Positions 8,229-17,550 of a DNA stretch of 35,501 bases are shown here, piece after piece (positions within the stretch are counted from its first letter, which is position 1; every line of letters starts with the position of its first letter). This DNA comes from Candidatus Coprenecus stercorigallinarum. Its GTDB lineage: Bacteria; Bacteroidota; Bacteroidia; Bacteroidales; UBA932. The DNA is taken from assembly GCA_018711305.1 (NCBI GenBank), contig DVIL01000028.1, positions 1 to 35,501 of the forward strand. Reading direction: 5' to 3'. A model generated the notes under the pieces. That model did not search any database. It worked only from the letters and a program-made list of their open reading frames with translations, and was not told the DNA's origin. Both the position numbers and the translations under genes were made by a program.

Positions 8229-8236
8229 TAGATTTG
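8229..8236 (+). promoter_or_regulatory. Promoter -7 box of the uvrD-like gene
   Basis: TAGATTTG fits TAnnTTTG and lies 25 bases before the helicase ATG. A TTTG at 8200-8203 is present but 25 bases away, longer than the usual 19-21. Confidence 0.5.
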
Positions 8237-8261
8237 CGACGAAAATTTAAAAGAATGCAAT

Positions 8262-10613
8262 ATGAATTTGTCGGGATTGAATAGTGTTCAGCAAGAGGCA
8301 GTTAAGTGCTACGATGGAGCCAGTATGATCATAGCGGGGGCGGGTTCGGGAAAGACCAGGGTCCTAACATGGAAGATTGCGTGCCTTATCGACAGGGGCG
8401 TGGAGCCTTCATCGATTATGGCTCTGACCTTTACCAACAAGGCTGCCAAGGAGATGAAGGAGCGTATCGCTGCCATAGTCGGCCGGGACCGGGCGCGCCG
8501 TCTGTGGATGGGTACCTTCCATTCCATATTCGCACGCATTCTCAGGGAGTATGCAGATCTTCTTGGATTTCCCAAGGCTTTCACGATATATGACGCTACC
8601 GATGCAAAGAATGCAGTGAAAATGTGTATCAAGGAACTCCAGCTGGACGACAAGATATACAAGCCGGGGGAGGTGCTTTCACGCATATCCACTGCCAAGA
8701 ACTATCTGGTTACGGCCGAAGCCTATATGAACAATCAGGAGGCAATAAGGAAAGACATGCAGATGCGCAAGGGGCGTATCTGTGATGTGTACAGGCTCTA
8801 TTCGGAGAAATGCCGCAAGGAAGGAGTCATGGATTTCGATGATATCCTTCTGTATACCAACTTGTTGCTTGGCAAGAATCCGCAGGTGCTCGACAGTCTC
8901 AGGAATGTCATATCCCATATACTCGTGGACGAGTACCAGGATACCAACCTGGCCCAATACCGTATCGTCAACATGCTTGCAAAGGACCGCCGCAACCTGA
9001 CGGTCGTGGGGGATGATTCCCAGAGCATATATGCTTTCCGCGGGGCCAGGATCCAGAATATCCTCAATTTCAAGAGGGATTACCCGGAAGCCAGGGAATT
9101 CCGTCTCGAGCAGAACTACCGTTCGACCCAGACCATTGTGAATGCGGCAAATTCCGTCATAGCGCACAACCTGAACCGGCTGAAAAAAGAATGTTTCTCC
9201 GAAGGCGACCGCGGAGAGAAGATAGAACTGATCAAGGCCTACAACGAGCAGGATGAGGCTTCCGGAATAGTATCTTCCATAATGCGCCGGATATATTCCT
9301 CGAAAGCGTCCTATGACTCCTTTGCCGTCCTTTACCGCACCAATTCACAGTCAAGGGTCATAGAGGAGGCCCTCCGCCGCCGCAATATACCTTATATAAT
9401 ATATGCCGGTCATTCCTTCTACGAACGCAAGGAAGTGAAGAATATGCTGGCCTATCTCCGTCTGGTGCTCAACCACAATGACAATGAGGCGTTCCGGAGG
9501 GTGGTGAACCTTCCTGCAAGAGGTATAGGCCAGACATCTCTGACACGTCTGGGCGATGCCGCCGCCGCAATGGGGCTGCCTCTGCTGGAAATGTGCCGTC
9601 ATGAAAGTCTGGGCCGCTTTGAAATCAAGGAGACAACTGCCGCAAGGTTCAGGATGTTCGCTGACATGATCGACGGCTTCTCGTCCCGTATGGCGGTAGA
9701 CGATGCCTATACTCTTGCCGTAGCTGTGGCGGAAGGTTCGGGCTACCTGCCGTCATTGAGGGCGGATCTTTCTGTCGAGGGCATTTCCGCTCTCGGCAAT
9801 GTCACCGAGCTTCTCAATGGTGTGAAGGAGTTTGTGGACCAGGAAGCGGAAACGGCAGAGGAGCTTGGGGAAAAGGGGAGTGTGCCTACTCTCGAAGCCT
9901 ATATGGAGAATGTGGCCCTGCTCACCGATGCCGACAATGCGGATGAGGAGGATGAGAACAACCGTGTGCGGCTTATGACTGTGCATGCCTCAAAGGGGCT
10001 GGAGTTCCCTTATGTCTACATCAGCGGCATGGAAGAGAACCTGTTTCCATCCTCCATGTCAGGCGGCAGTATGGAGACTGTGGAAGAGGAGCGCAGGCTG
10101 TTCTATGTGGCCCTTACAAGGGCCGAGAAGGCGGTGACTCTGTCTTATGCAGGAAGCCGTTTTCTGAACGGAAAGACATCCGCCTGCCGTCCGAGCCGCT
10201 TCCTGAAGGAAATAGATCCGCAGTACCTTGCCGGGATTGTGGAAGACAGTTCTCCTGAGGACAGTTATGCAGACGACGATGATTTCCCTTATGCAAGAAG
10301 GGACTGGAGCGGATACCGCAGGGAAGATAGGCAGACCACAGTCCGTGCAGCTACGACACCGGACATGTCGCGGCTTAAAAAGATAAGCCATCAACAGGAA
10401 CCGCATTCCCCCGGAATGTCTGCCGGGAAGGGATCTGTCGCGGTAGGGGATATGACTTTTGCTGCAGGAGACCGGGTGAGGCATGACCGTTTCGGTGCAG
10501 GATCGGTGGTTGCTGTGTCAGGAAGCGGGCAGGAGACGAAGGCAGTTGTACGTTTTGATGCCGGAGGTGAAAAAACTTTACTGTTGAAATATGCCAGACT
10601 GCAAAAAATATAG
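8262..10613 (+). CDS. uvrD: ATP-dependent DNA helicase, UvrD/PcrA (SF1A) family
   Basis: This is a 783-aa 3'-5' superfamily 1 helicase of the UvrD/PcrA/Rep group, which unwinds DNA in nucleotide excision and mismatch repair and strips proteins from DNA. Visible motifs are the Q-motif region LNSVQQEAV, Walker A GAGSGKT (26-32), Walker B D223-EYQDTN, GDDSQSIYAFRGA, QNYRST, the late motif VRLMTVHASKGLEF and VALTRAEK. The C-terminal 55 residues (GDRVRHDRFGAGSVV onwards) form the Tudor-like domain typical of UvrD/PcrA, which distinguishes it from Rep and AddA/RecB. Length is normal. It stands alone, divergent from nqr and convergent with the dehydrogenase gene across a bidirectional terminator. 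Confidence 0.95.
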   Translation: MNLSGLNSVQQEAVKCYDGASMIIAGAGSGKTRVLTWKIACLIDRGVEPSSIMALTFTNKAAKEMKERIAAIVGRDRARRLWMGTFHSIFARILREYADLLGFPKAFTIYDATDAKNAVKMCIKELQLDDKIYKPGEVLSRISTAKNYLVTAEAYMNNQEAIRKDMQMRKGRICDVYRLYSEKCRKEGVMDFDDILLYTNLLLGKNPQVLDSLRNVISHILVDEYQDTNLAQYRIVNMLAKDRRNLTVVGDDSQSIYAFRGARIQNILNFKRDYPEAREFRLEQNYRSTQTIVNAANSVIAHNLNRLKKECFSEGDRGEKIELIKAYNEQDEASGIVSSIMRRIYSSKASYDSFAVLYRTNSQSRVIEEALRRRNIPYIIYAGHSFYERKEVKNMLAYLRLVLNHNDNEAFRRVVNLPARGIGQTSLTRLGDAAAAMGLPLLEMCRHESLGRFEIKETTAARFRMFADMIDGFSSRMAVDDAYTLAVAVAEGSGYLPSLRADLSVEGISALGNVTELLNGVKEFVDQEAETAEELGEKGSVPTLEAYMENVALLTDADNADEEDENNRVRLMTVHASKGLEFPYVYISGMEENLFPSSMSGGSMETVEEERRLFYVALTRAEKAVTLSYAGSRFLNGKTSACRPSRFLKEIDPQYLAGIVEDSSPEDSYADDDDFPYARRDWSGYRREDRQTTVRAATTPDMSRLKKISHQQEPHSPGMSAGKGSVAVGDMTFAAGDRVRHDRFGAGSVVAVSGSGQETKAVVRFDAGGEKTLLLKYARLQKI

Positions 10614-10690
10614 GCTGACATGCATTTTTTGGCATGAAAATTGTAATAATTTAGACGAAGTTTTTCATAGTTTAAGTTTAGGTTAAGTAG

Positions 10691-10735
10691 CAGGGCCGCA
10701 TCCGATCTGAAGGAATGCGGCCCTGTGAATTTTTA
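10691..10735. terminator. Terminator between convergent genes
   Basis: A perfect 11-bp stem, CAGGGCCGCAT (10691-10701) with ATGCGGCCCTG (10715-10725), has a 13-base loop. It is followed on the plus strand by TGAATTTTTA. It probably ends the helicase transcript and may also stop read-through from the opposite strand, where the T-tract is poor. Confidence 0.8.
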
Positions 10736-10757
10736 CCTGAAGCCAGACTGGTTTTTC

Positions 10758-12074
10758 TTAGAGAAGTTCGATGTTGTCGCGGCAACTGACGTCCTTTGTC
10801 GCATTGCGGGTATCGAATATTGCACGTGAATGCTGTTGTACGAAACTGTAGTCCACGCATGAGTGTGCGGTCGTAATCATTACCAGATCAGCACTCTTAA
10901 GCAGATTCTCCGTCAGTTCCGGCTCTCCGGAGTAGACAGTGCCGTCCCTGTCGGAGTATTCTTTTATATACGGGTCGTAGAACAGTACCCGCGCCCCCTT
11001 TTTACGTAGTACCCGTATCACTCTGATGGCAGGGCTTTCGCGGCAGTCGTCGATGTCGGCCTTGTAGGCAATGCCGAGTACCAGCACCAGAGAGCCTTTC
11101 AGGGATTTGGAATACTCGTTAAGTATATTAGCTGCCCTTTGCACGCAGTATTCCGGCATTCTGTCATTGATCATCATGGAGGTCTCGATCATGGATGTGT
11201 GGAAAGCGTATTCGCGTACCTTCCAGCTGAGGTAGTATGGGTCAAGGGGTATGCAGTGCCCTCCCAATCCGGGGCCGGGATAGAATGCCTGGAAGCCATA
11301 GGGCTTTGTACGGGCTGCGTCAATCACTTCCCAGATATTGATTTTCATGCGGTCGCACAGCATTGCCATCTCATTTATCAGACCGATGTTGATATTGCGG
11401 TAGGTGTTCTCGAGAATTTTTTCCATCTCGGCAATCTCGGGAGAGGAGACTGAATGTACGCCTCCGTCGAGAAAAGTGCAGTACATGGTGCGGATGACCT
11501 CGCTGGCATCTTCTCCTATGGCACCCACTACTTTAGGAGTGTTTCCGGTCTTGTAGTGGGGATTGCCGGGATCTACCCTTTCAGGAGAGAAAGCCAGATA
11601 GAAATCCTTTCCGCAGGTCAGCCCTGAGCCTTTTTCGAGGATAGGCCTTACTATGTCAGAGGTAGTGCCTGGGAATGTGGTGGATTCCAGCACCACCATC
11701 GTGTCTTTCTTGAGATATCTGGCAATCTGTATGGAAGAATGCTCGATATAGGAGAGGTCCGGCTGCTGGTGGGTGTCCAGGGGGGTCGGAACGCAGATGG
11801 CGATGAAATCCATGCCGGAGATCCTGCTGAAATCCGATGTCGCCTCGAGGAGACCTTCTCCGGTGAGTTTCCGTAGGGTTGCATGATCTACGTCTGCGAT
11901 GTAGTTTTCTCCGTCATTGACTTTTCTGACCTTGTCTTCGAGCAGGTCGAAACCTGTGGTGTGGTATCCGGCTTCTGCGATTTCAACGGCCAGCGGCAGC
12001 CCTACGTAGCCGAGTCCGACGACTGCGGCTTCTATTTTCCTCTCCTGGATTTTATTAAGCAGTTGTTCTTTCAT
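10758..12074 (-). CDS. Nucleotide-sugar 6-dehydrogenase (UDP-GlcNAc/ManNAc type)
   Basis: A 438-aa NAD-dependent dehydrogenase that oxidises C6 of a UDP-sugar to the uronic acid, for capsule or O-antigen building blocks. The N-terminal Rossmann motif is VGLGYVGLPLA (19-29). A CVPTPL segment follows, then the catalytic GPGLGGHC274IPLDPYYLSWK motif. The C-terminal UDP-binding domain has YKADIDDCRESPA. Overall it resembles WbpA/WbpO/TviB/WecC more than UDP-glucose dehydrogenase, because of the PYYLSWK stretch. The exact sugar cannot be read from sequence. It has its own -7 box and no glycosyltransferase neighbours, so its pathway partners must be elsewhere. Confidence 0.92.
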   Translation of the reverse strand: MKEQLLNKIQERKIEAAVVGLGYVGLPLAVEIAEAGYHTTGFDLLEDKVRKVNDGENYIADVDHATLRKLTGEGLLEATSDFSRISGMDFIAICVPTPLDTHQQPDLSYIEHSSIQIARYLKKDTMVVLESTTFPGTTSDIVRPILEKGSGLTCGKDFYLAFSPERVDPGNPHYKTGNTPKVVGAIGEDASEVIRTMYCTFLDGGVHSVSSPEIAEMEKILENTYRNINIGLINEMAMLCDRMKINIWEVIDAARTKPYGFQAFYPGPGLGGHCIPLDPYYLSWKVREYAFHTSMIETSMMINDRMPEYCVQRAANILNEYSKSLKGSLVLVLGIAYKADIDDCRESPAIRVIRVLRKKGARVLFYDPYIKEYSDRDGTVYSGEPELTENLLKSADLVMITTAHSCVDYSFVQQHSRAIFDTRNATKDVSCRDNIELL

Positions 12075-12097
12075 CTTGGTGACTGTGAATATCCCGG

Positions 12098-12105
12098 CAA
12101 AGATA
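12098..12105 (-). promoter_or_regulatory. Promoter -7 box of the sugar dehydrogenase gene
   Basis: TATCTTTG on the minus strand, about 24 bases before the ATG, just past the end of the upstream lipoprotein gene. This suggests separate transcription of the two genes. Confidence 0.5.
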
Positions 12106-12125
12106 TGCCTTTTTACGACATCATG

Positions 12126-13217
12126 TTATTCAAGGACGAATTCCTTGGCATTTTTCACCCCTGGATATCCGAAATAGTTCCCGATATCCCCGCAGACATA
12201 CAGTTTCTTTCCTATCAGTCCCGGATTGTCCACGAGATTCAGCGCATCCCGCAGTTTCTGGGAGGGCAGTTCGACCGCTGCGCATTCTTCTCTGGAGGAT
12301 GCCTCCGGACTTGAGGCGATGGCCAGATGGGTGGTTTTTGAAAACGGTCCCTCGAATTTCACATTCGCCGTGGTCATATCGCCTCCGACAATGTAGCCTG
12401 CCACCCATACATCTTCCGCACCCATGTTCAGTATCAGGTCCGCGACTGTCATGGCTTTATCGGCCGAAGATCCGTTGTTGCCGCTTCCGAGTACGAAATC
12501 CTCGTAGATCCAGTTCCTGGATGTGTCCACCTCCACAGAGAAGGTGTTTTCTCCATAGGAGTCTGCGACTGACAGCCTGACAGTCATCATGTCGGCTGCT
12601 TCCAGCTGTCTCGACAGCAGCGGAGTCTCTTCGCCGTTCTGCTCTGCTGTTACCCTCAGTATTCCGGGCATGAAATAAGCTGTCCTGGTCTCCTCCAGCG
12701 GGTAGGGCAGGGAATGCCCGTCAGAGCTGATGGTGATGCCGGCACCCTCGAATCTGCTTCGGAAGGAATCGCTGAACAGAAGGCGGATACCGCAGTTGAT
12801 CTGACGGCAGCCGAAGGCCACTGACAGAGTCTGACCGTCTTCGAGCACGACGGTTCTGTCATCTCCGAACAGGGGTTTGGAAAATGCCGGAGTATCGAAC
12901 ACCTCTGAACGCAGTGACAGGTCGTAGGCGCCTGAACTTACCTGCATCGGCTCCGGACGTCCGCCGTACGGCCCGTTGTAGACAGGTTCTCCGTCCGAGT
13001 CTGTGACGGACAGAATGAAACTTCCGGTGTCAGGCAACGTTATGCCTTCGGCCTTCGATAATGTCCCGGCACTGATGCGGCCTGTATAGAAGTCACTGTA
13101 ATCGGAAGAGAGCCTGAAAGAAATAAATGCGCTTCCCTTCATTCCGTCCCTGCAGGAATACAGCGCCATGGCTGCTCCAAAGAGGAGGACGGTCCCCTTT
13201 AACAATCTCTGTTTCAT
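12126..13217 (-). CDS. Surface lipoprotein with DUF4493-like and DUF6359-like domains
   Basis: A 363-aa protein with a lipoprotein signal (MKQRLLKGTVLLFGAAMALY then S-C22), so it is expected in the outer membrane or on the surface. Residues from about 25 to 230 form a beta-rich domain with GSFILSVTDSDGEPVYNGPY and YDLSLRSE, matching the DUF4493 type that occurs in Bacteroidota fimbria-like and surface proteins. The last 110 residues (MTVADLILNMGAEDVWVAGY, LAIASSP, ALNLVDNPGLIGKKLYVCGD, YFGYPGVKNAKEF) match the DUF6359 OB-fold-like domain. I infer structural or ligand-binding work and see no catalytic motif. A -7 box precedes the gene. Confidence 0.75.
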   Translation of the reverse strand: MKQRLLKGTVLLFGAAMALYSCRDGMKGSAFISFRLSSDYSDFYTGRISAGTLSKAEGITLPDTGSFILSVTDSDGEPVYNGPYGGRPEPMQVSSGAYDLSLRSEVFDTPAFSKPLFGDDRTVVLEDGQTLSVAFGCRQINCGIRLLFSDSFRSRFEGAGITISSDGHSLPYPLEETRTAYFMPGILRVTAEQNGEETPLLSRQLEAADMMTVRLSVADSYGENTFSVEVDTSRNWIYEDFVLGSGNNGSSADKAMTVADLILNMGAEDVWVAGYIVGGDMTTANVKFEGPFSKTTHLAIASSPEASSREECAAVELPSQKLRDALNLVDNPGLIGKKLYVCGDIGNYFGYPGVKNAKEFVLE

Positions 13218-13246
13218 ATTATTTCTTTTAAGGTTTGTAACAGGTG

Positions 13247-13254
13247 CAAATATA
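13247..13254 (-). promoter_or_regulatory. Promoter -7 box of the DUF4493/DUF6359 lipoprotein gene
   Basis: TATATTTG on the minus strand, about 30 bases before the ATG at 13217. Confidence 0.55.
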
Positions 13255-13323
13255 GCCGTTAAAAAAATGCACTGAGGCCGTGAAAAAAAACGCGTGAGAA
13301 TATATTTGTTTTTTAAAAAAATA

Positions 13324-13331
13324 TAAATTTG
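13324..13331 (+). promoter_or_regulatory. Promoter -7 box of the fused oxidoreductase gene
   Basis: TAAATTTG, 37 bases before the ATG at 13369. A TTTG at 13305-13308 is only 15 bases upstream, closer than the usual 19-21. Confidence 0.45.
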
Positions 13332-13368
13332 TGGAAACTAACATAACAACACTAACCTATTAGAAAAT

Positions 13369-16300
13369 ATGTATCGTATAACATCTCATCCCATTCTTCC
13401 GGTTCCTGCGGAAGATCCTGTATCATTCAATTTTGAAGGGAAAACCATAATAGGACAGAAAGGACAGACTATTGCAGCTGCTCTGCATCAGGCCGGTTAT
13501 CCGGTCCACAGTCTCAGCATCGACCATCGCAAGAGGACTATGGAATGCGGTATCGGCAAGTGCGGTGCATGCGAAATGCTTGTAGACGGCAAGATACGCC
13601 GTATCTGTGTAACCAAGGTGGACGGAGTCATGAATGTGGAGCGCCTCAGCGCCGACAGCGGCTTCAAGGGAATCCTTGTAACCGAAAAGGACGGCAAGGT
13701 GGAGGAAAAGGAAGTGTACAAGACCACTGTGGCCATCATAGGAGCAGGGCCGGCCGGACTTGCCGTGAGGGAGGAGCTGCTGAAGGAGGGCGTGGACTGC
13801 CTGGTGATAGACAGCAACAGTGAGATAGGAGGCCAGTTCCTGATGCAGACCCACCAGTTCTTTTTCTTCGAGAAGGAGAAGCGCTTCGGCGGTATGAGAG
13901 GATTCGACATCGCCAGGACTCTCGCCGGAGACTCCCACGAGGGCATCATGCTGGACTCCGTGGTCTGGGACATACTCGAGGGCAAGAGACTTGCGGTAAA
14001 GAATATAGTGAAGGACAAGGTGTTCTACGTGGATGCCGATGAGCTGGTCATTGCCACCGGAGCCGTGCCTTTCATGCCGGCCTTCAAGAACGATGATGTC
14101 CCCGGAGTCTATACGGCTGCAGTGGTGCAGAGGATGATGAATACCCAGTTCACGCTTCTGGGCAAGAATATACTGACAGTAGGTGCCGGCAATATAGGAT
14201 ACCTGACATCATATCAGGCCATGCAGGCCGGAGCCAATGTGAAGATGATCATCGAGGGAATGCCCCGTGAGGGCGGTTTCCCTGTGCAGGCCAACAGGGT
14301 GCGCCGTCTCGGAATCCCCATCCTGACATCCCACGTGCTGGTGGAGGCCGTACCGAATGCCGACTATACCGGCATTACCGGGGCCATTATCGCCGAGTGC
14401 GAGAATTTCAAGCCCATACCCGGGACGGAGAGACTGATCGACGGTATCGACTGCATCAATATATGCACCGGTCTGATGCCTGACAACCAGTTGTTCGTCA
14501 AGGGTAATGCCATATACGGCCGCAGCTGCCACGGGGTAGGTGACTCGGTACGTATAGGAGAGGGCACCTCGGCTGTCCTGCGCGGACGGCAGTGCGCCTA
14601 CGAGATCCTCCAGAATCTCGGACGCCGTTTCAATTATGACAATTACCTGCAGGTATCCAAGGAATACATTGATTCCCAGCAGCATCCCGTGAGAATCCTC
14701 CAGGAGCCCGCGATGCCTTCGGCCGAGAGAGCCGCAGCCGCTCCCTTTGTGATTATGGACTGCCTCTACGGATTTGCCTGCAATCCCTGCTCATTCTCCT
14801 GCAAGCAGGGAGCCATCACCAAGAGCTCTACTTCTACTACCCCGAAGATAGATTATGACAAGTGTATCGGCTGTATGCAGTGCGTGTACCAGTGCCCTGG
14901 CCTGGCCATTTTCGGTTACGATACCCGTGCCGGCAAGCTCTTTCTGCCCATTGAGTACGATGCAAAGGAAGGCTCTGAGGTATTTCTGGTGGATGACAAC
15001 GGCCGCAAGGTCGGCGAGGGCGTCATAGAGAAGATACTGGTCAAGCCCAACAAGACCAATGTCGCCCGTGTCAAAGTGGACAGGATATATGACGGCGGCG
15101 TACTGACCGATGCCCGCGGATTCATCGTAAAGGAAAGATATCCCGCTCCGGTCGAAATGAAACCGGCTCCGGCAGCTGACGGCAAGACCTATATATGCCA
15201 CTGTGAGGATATTACCATCGAGCGTATGCTGGAACTCATAGGAGACCGCAAGTCTATTTCTGCCGATGAACTGAAACATATCTCACGTATGGGAATGGGT
15301 CCCTGCAGGGGCAAGCGTTGTCTTTCGAGGGCCAAATCCGCCCTGCGCTCTTACGGAATAGAGGTGACAGGAGATTTCACTCCCCGTGCACCTATGGCAA
15401 ACCTTGTGGAGTTCGGAAATGTAATCAATTTGTCCGGGACCGAAAAAATAATCCTGCCGGCAGGCTCTGTTACAGACGGAGGCAAGGTAGGAGCACTGGT
15501 TGCGGGAGGCGGTATGGCCGGATCCGCAGTATTCCGCTATCTGGCGGAGGCCGGTTTTGCTCCGGTACTGGTCAACAGGGACCGCGGCAGTTCGTGGAGG
15601 AATATCGCCGGAGGGCGTCCGGCATTCTCTCTCCCGGCCTTAGCTGACATAGCAAACCATAACCTTGAGATATTCCGGGATCTGCAGAAGCATTCCAATA
15701 TAGACTTCCTTCAGATCCGCTATGTCAATTTTGCCCATGATGAAGCTACTTACAAGTCGCTCGATGCCGCCCGCGCATGGTCAAAGGCATATATGGTGGA
15801 TCCCAAGGACTTCCGCAAAGAGATATCGCCTTATATGAATCCCGGTCTGAATCTGTACGTTGCCGCCCAGGTGACGGAGGACTGCTGGCAGGCTACTCCC
15901 GGAAAGACTGTCAATGCAGTCCGTCTGATCGGACGCAGCCACGGCGGCCGCATACTCGAGGACACCGAGCTGGTGGATGTACGCAAAGTGGGCGGAGAGT
16001 ACGAAGTACTGGTGCGTGACAGTGCCCGTCACTACACTAAGTTCCGCACGGAGGTGTTTGTGAATGCTCTCGGATACGGTGCCGAGAAGTTCGCGCACAT
16101 GCTCGGTATAGAGACAGGTCTGTATCCTGTAAAGCATCAGGCTTTCATTACCAAGCGTCTTCCTTTGCTTGGCAAGGACGGGGCACCTCTGGACATGCTC
16201 ATCGACCGCCGTCACTACAAGGGCTTCTCCGCAGTCTACGGCCAGCAGCTCGCCGATACCGGCCAGATCATCGGATGTGCATCCCCTGCCACTGATCCGG

Positions 16301-16611
16301 CAGAGGCTGGCAAGGATTTGAAAGTCAATACACAGTCCTTCCTCGAAATATCATCCGAGGTGTTCTCCGAGTGGATACCTGCCCTCAAGAATGTCGGCAT
16401 ACAGGCAACATGGGCCGGATACTATGTGGAGTCCAGGTACATTGTAGACCCTGCACTCGGCCTTTTTGTCGGAATGCGCGGACACGGCTTCATGCTCTCG
16501 CAGTATATCGGCAAGCTTTATGTGGACGCACTCCTCGGCCGTCAGGTTCCTGAGTATTTCAGGGATCTGGCTCTCGGAGGCAGCGGTCTCAGCGAGCAGG
16601 CTTTCAAGTAA
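13369..16611 (+). CDS. Fused flavin/iron-sulfur dehydrogenase (HcnABC/LhpBEF/sarcosine oxidase-like, three subunits in one chain)
   Basis: A 1080-aa multidomain redox enzyme. Domains in order: (1) a Fer2_4-type [2Fe-2S] domain with C60, C65, C68, C80, like the gamma subunit of hydroxyproline dehydrogenase or HcnA; (2) an FAD/NAD disulfide-reductase-like domain from AIIGAGPAGLAVREEL (122-137), like the alpha subunit; (3) an insert with eight cysteines, C465/471/474/478 and C499/502/505/509, the latter a CIGCMQCVYQC ferredoxin motif, fitting two [4Fe-4S] clusters; (4) a Fer2_BFD-like [2Fe-2S] domain with C610-H-C612 and C646/C651; (5) a DAO-type FAD domain from about 707 (ALVAGGGMAGSAVF) to the end, like the beta subunit. 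The relatives oxidise amines or imino acids such as D-hydroxyproline, opines, glycine or sarcosine. The substrate here is unknown. It has its own promoter and terminator. Confidence 0.9.
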   Translation: MYRITSHPILPVPAEDPVSFNFEGKTIIGQKGQTIAAALHQAGYPVHSLSIDHRKRTMECGIGKCGACEMLVDGKIRRICVTKVDGVMNVERLSADSGFKGILVTEKDGKVEEKEVYKTTVAIIGAGPAGLAVREELLKEGVDCLVIDSNSEIGGQFLMQTHQFFFFEKEKRFGGMRGFDIARTLAGDSHEGIMLDSVVWDILEGKRLAVKNIVKDKVFYVDADELVIATGAVPFMPAFKNDDVPGVYTAAVVQRMMNTQFTLLGKNILTVGAGNIGYLTSYQAMQAGANVKMIIEGMPREGGFPVQANRVRRLGIPILTSHVLVEAVPNADYTGITGAIIAECENFKPIPGTERLIDGIDCINICTGLMPDNQLFVKGNAIYGRSCHGVGDSVRIGEGTSAVLRGRQCAYEILQNLGRRFNYDNYLQVSKEYIDSQQHPVRILQEPAMPSAERAAAAPFVIMDCLYGFACNPCSFSCKQGAITKSSTSTTPKIDYDKCIGCMQCVYQCPGLAIFGYDTRAGKLFLPIEYDAKEGSEVFLVDDNGRKVGEGVIEKILVKPNKTNVARVKVDRIYDGGVLTDARGFIVKERYPAPVEMKPAPAADGKTYICHCEDITIERMLELIGDRKSISADELKHISRMGMGPCRGKRCLSRAKSALRSYGIEVTGDFTPRAPMANLVEFGNVINLSGTEKIILPAGSVTDGGKVGALVAGGGMAGSAVFRYLAEAGFAPVLVNRDRGSSWRNIAGGRPAFSLPALADIANHNLEIFRDLQKHSNIDFLQIRYVNFAHDEATYKSLDAARAWSKAYMVDPKDFRKEISPYMNPGLNLYVAAQVTEDCWQATPGKTVNAVRLIGRSHGGRILEDTELVDVRKVGGEYEVLVRDSARHYTKFRTEVFVNALGYGAEKFAHMLGIETGLYPVKHQAFITKRLPLLGKDGAPLDMLIDRRHYKGFSAVYGQQLADTGQIIGCASPATDPAEAGKDLKVNTQSFLEISSEVFSEWIPALKNVGIQATWAGYYVESRYIVDPALGLFVGMRGHGFMLSQYIGKLYVDALLGRQVPEYFRDLALGGSGLSEQAFK

Positions 16612-16632
16612 CCTGCAGGAATAACGGTCTTT

Positions 16633-16668
16633 ACAGGGCGTGACGGACAGTGTCGCGCCCTGTTTGCT
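16633..16668 (+). terminator. Hairpin after the fused oxidoreductase gene
   Basis: ACAGGGCGTGAC (16633-16644) pairs with GTCGCGCCCTGT (16652-16663), with one G-T wobble. The stem is followed by TTGCTT, a weak T-tract. It lies between the oxidoreductase stop and the next ATG. Confidence 0.6.
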
Positions 16669-16671
16669 TAC

Positions 16672-17550
16672 ATGGGAAAATACGGAACAATGGAAATTCC
16701 AGGAAAAATTGTAGAAATGGAGGATGCCCGCCGGATTCTCAGACCGAGGCGGGAGGATGCCCACAAGGGGGATTTCGGGCATGCGCTGCTTGTATGCGGT
16801 TCGTATGGTATGGCAGGAGCCGCAGTTCTGGCAACTATGGGAGCCCTGCGTTCCGGCTGCGGCCTGGTGACGGTTCATCTTCCGGAGTCCGAGCGGATGG
16901 CAATCCACGTAACCTCCCCCTCGGCGATGGTGGACAGCGATCCCGGGGCGTACTTTTCGGCATTGCCCTCGAATCTGGACAAATACACGGCAGTGGGATG
17001 CGGTTGTGGACTCGGGCGGCATCCTGAGACAGAGGCGGCTTTGCAGGCACTGCTCGAAGCGTGGCATAGGCCGATGGTTCTGGATGCGGATGCCCTGAAT
17101 ATCATTGCCGTCAGACCGGAACTCTTCGAGTCCGTACCGGATGGATCCATACTCACTCCTCATCTCGGGGAGCTCCGCCGCCTGACTGGAGAATGGACGT
17201 CTTCAGCGGATATGATGGAGAAGGCTTTCCGCCTGGCCTGCAGGACCCGCAGCTGCGTGGTGGTCAAGGGACCTCATTCGGCCGTTATCGGTCCGGACGG
17301 GAGGGTGTCCTGCAATTCCACCGGCAATCCGGGTATGGCGACCGGTGGCAGCGGGGATGTCCTTACGGGCCTTCTTACGGGCCTTCTCGCCTCCGGCTAT
17401 CCGGCATTCGATGCGGCCCGTCTGGGAGTGTGGCTGCACGGCAGGGCAGGGGATATCGCGGCCTTGCACTACGGACAGAACGGTATGAACAGCCGGGACA
17501 TAGCCGGTTGTCTCGGAGAGGCGTTCCTGTCTCTGGAAAAATCCTTGTAG
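16672..17550 (+). CDS. nnrD: ADP/ATP-dependent NAD(P)HX dehydratase
   Basis: A ribokinase-like enzyme that repairs hydrated NADH or NADPH (NADHX/NADPHX) in the cytoplasm. The 292-aa product has HKGDFGHALLVCGSYGMAGA (about 31-50), the substrate loop VLDADALN, TPHLGELRRL, VVVKGPHSAV and the catalytic signature GNPGMATGGSGDVLTG (218-233). Many bacteria fuse this to the NnrE epimerase. Here the epimerase domain is absent, so NnrE must be separate. Starts at 16672 and 16690 are both possible; the later one removes six residues that are not conserved. The 3' end touches the broken menA gene on the other strand. Confidence 0.92.
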   Translation: MGKYGTMEIPGKIVEMEDARRILRPRREDAHKGDFGHALLVCGSYGMAGAAVLATMGALRSGCGLVTVHLPESERMAIHVTSPSAMVDSDPGAYFSALPSNLDKYTAVGCGCGLGRHPETEAALQALLEAWHRPMVLDADALNIIAVRPELFESVPDGSILTPHLGELRRLTGEWTSSADMMEKAFRLACRTRSCVVVKGPHSAVIGPDGRVSCNSTGNPGMATGGSGDVLTGLLTGLLASGYPAFDAARLGVWLHGRAGDIAALHYGQNGMNSRDIAGCLGEAFLSLEKSL

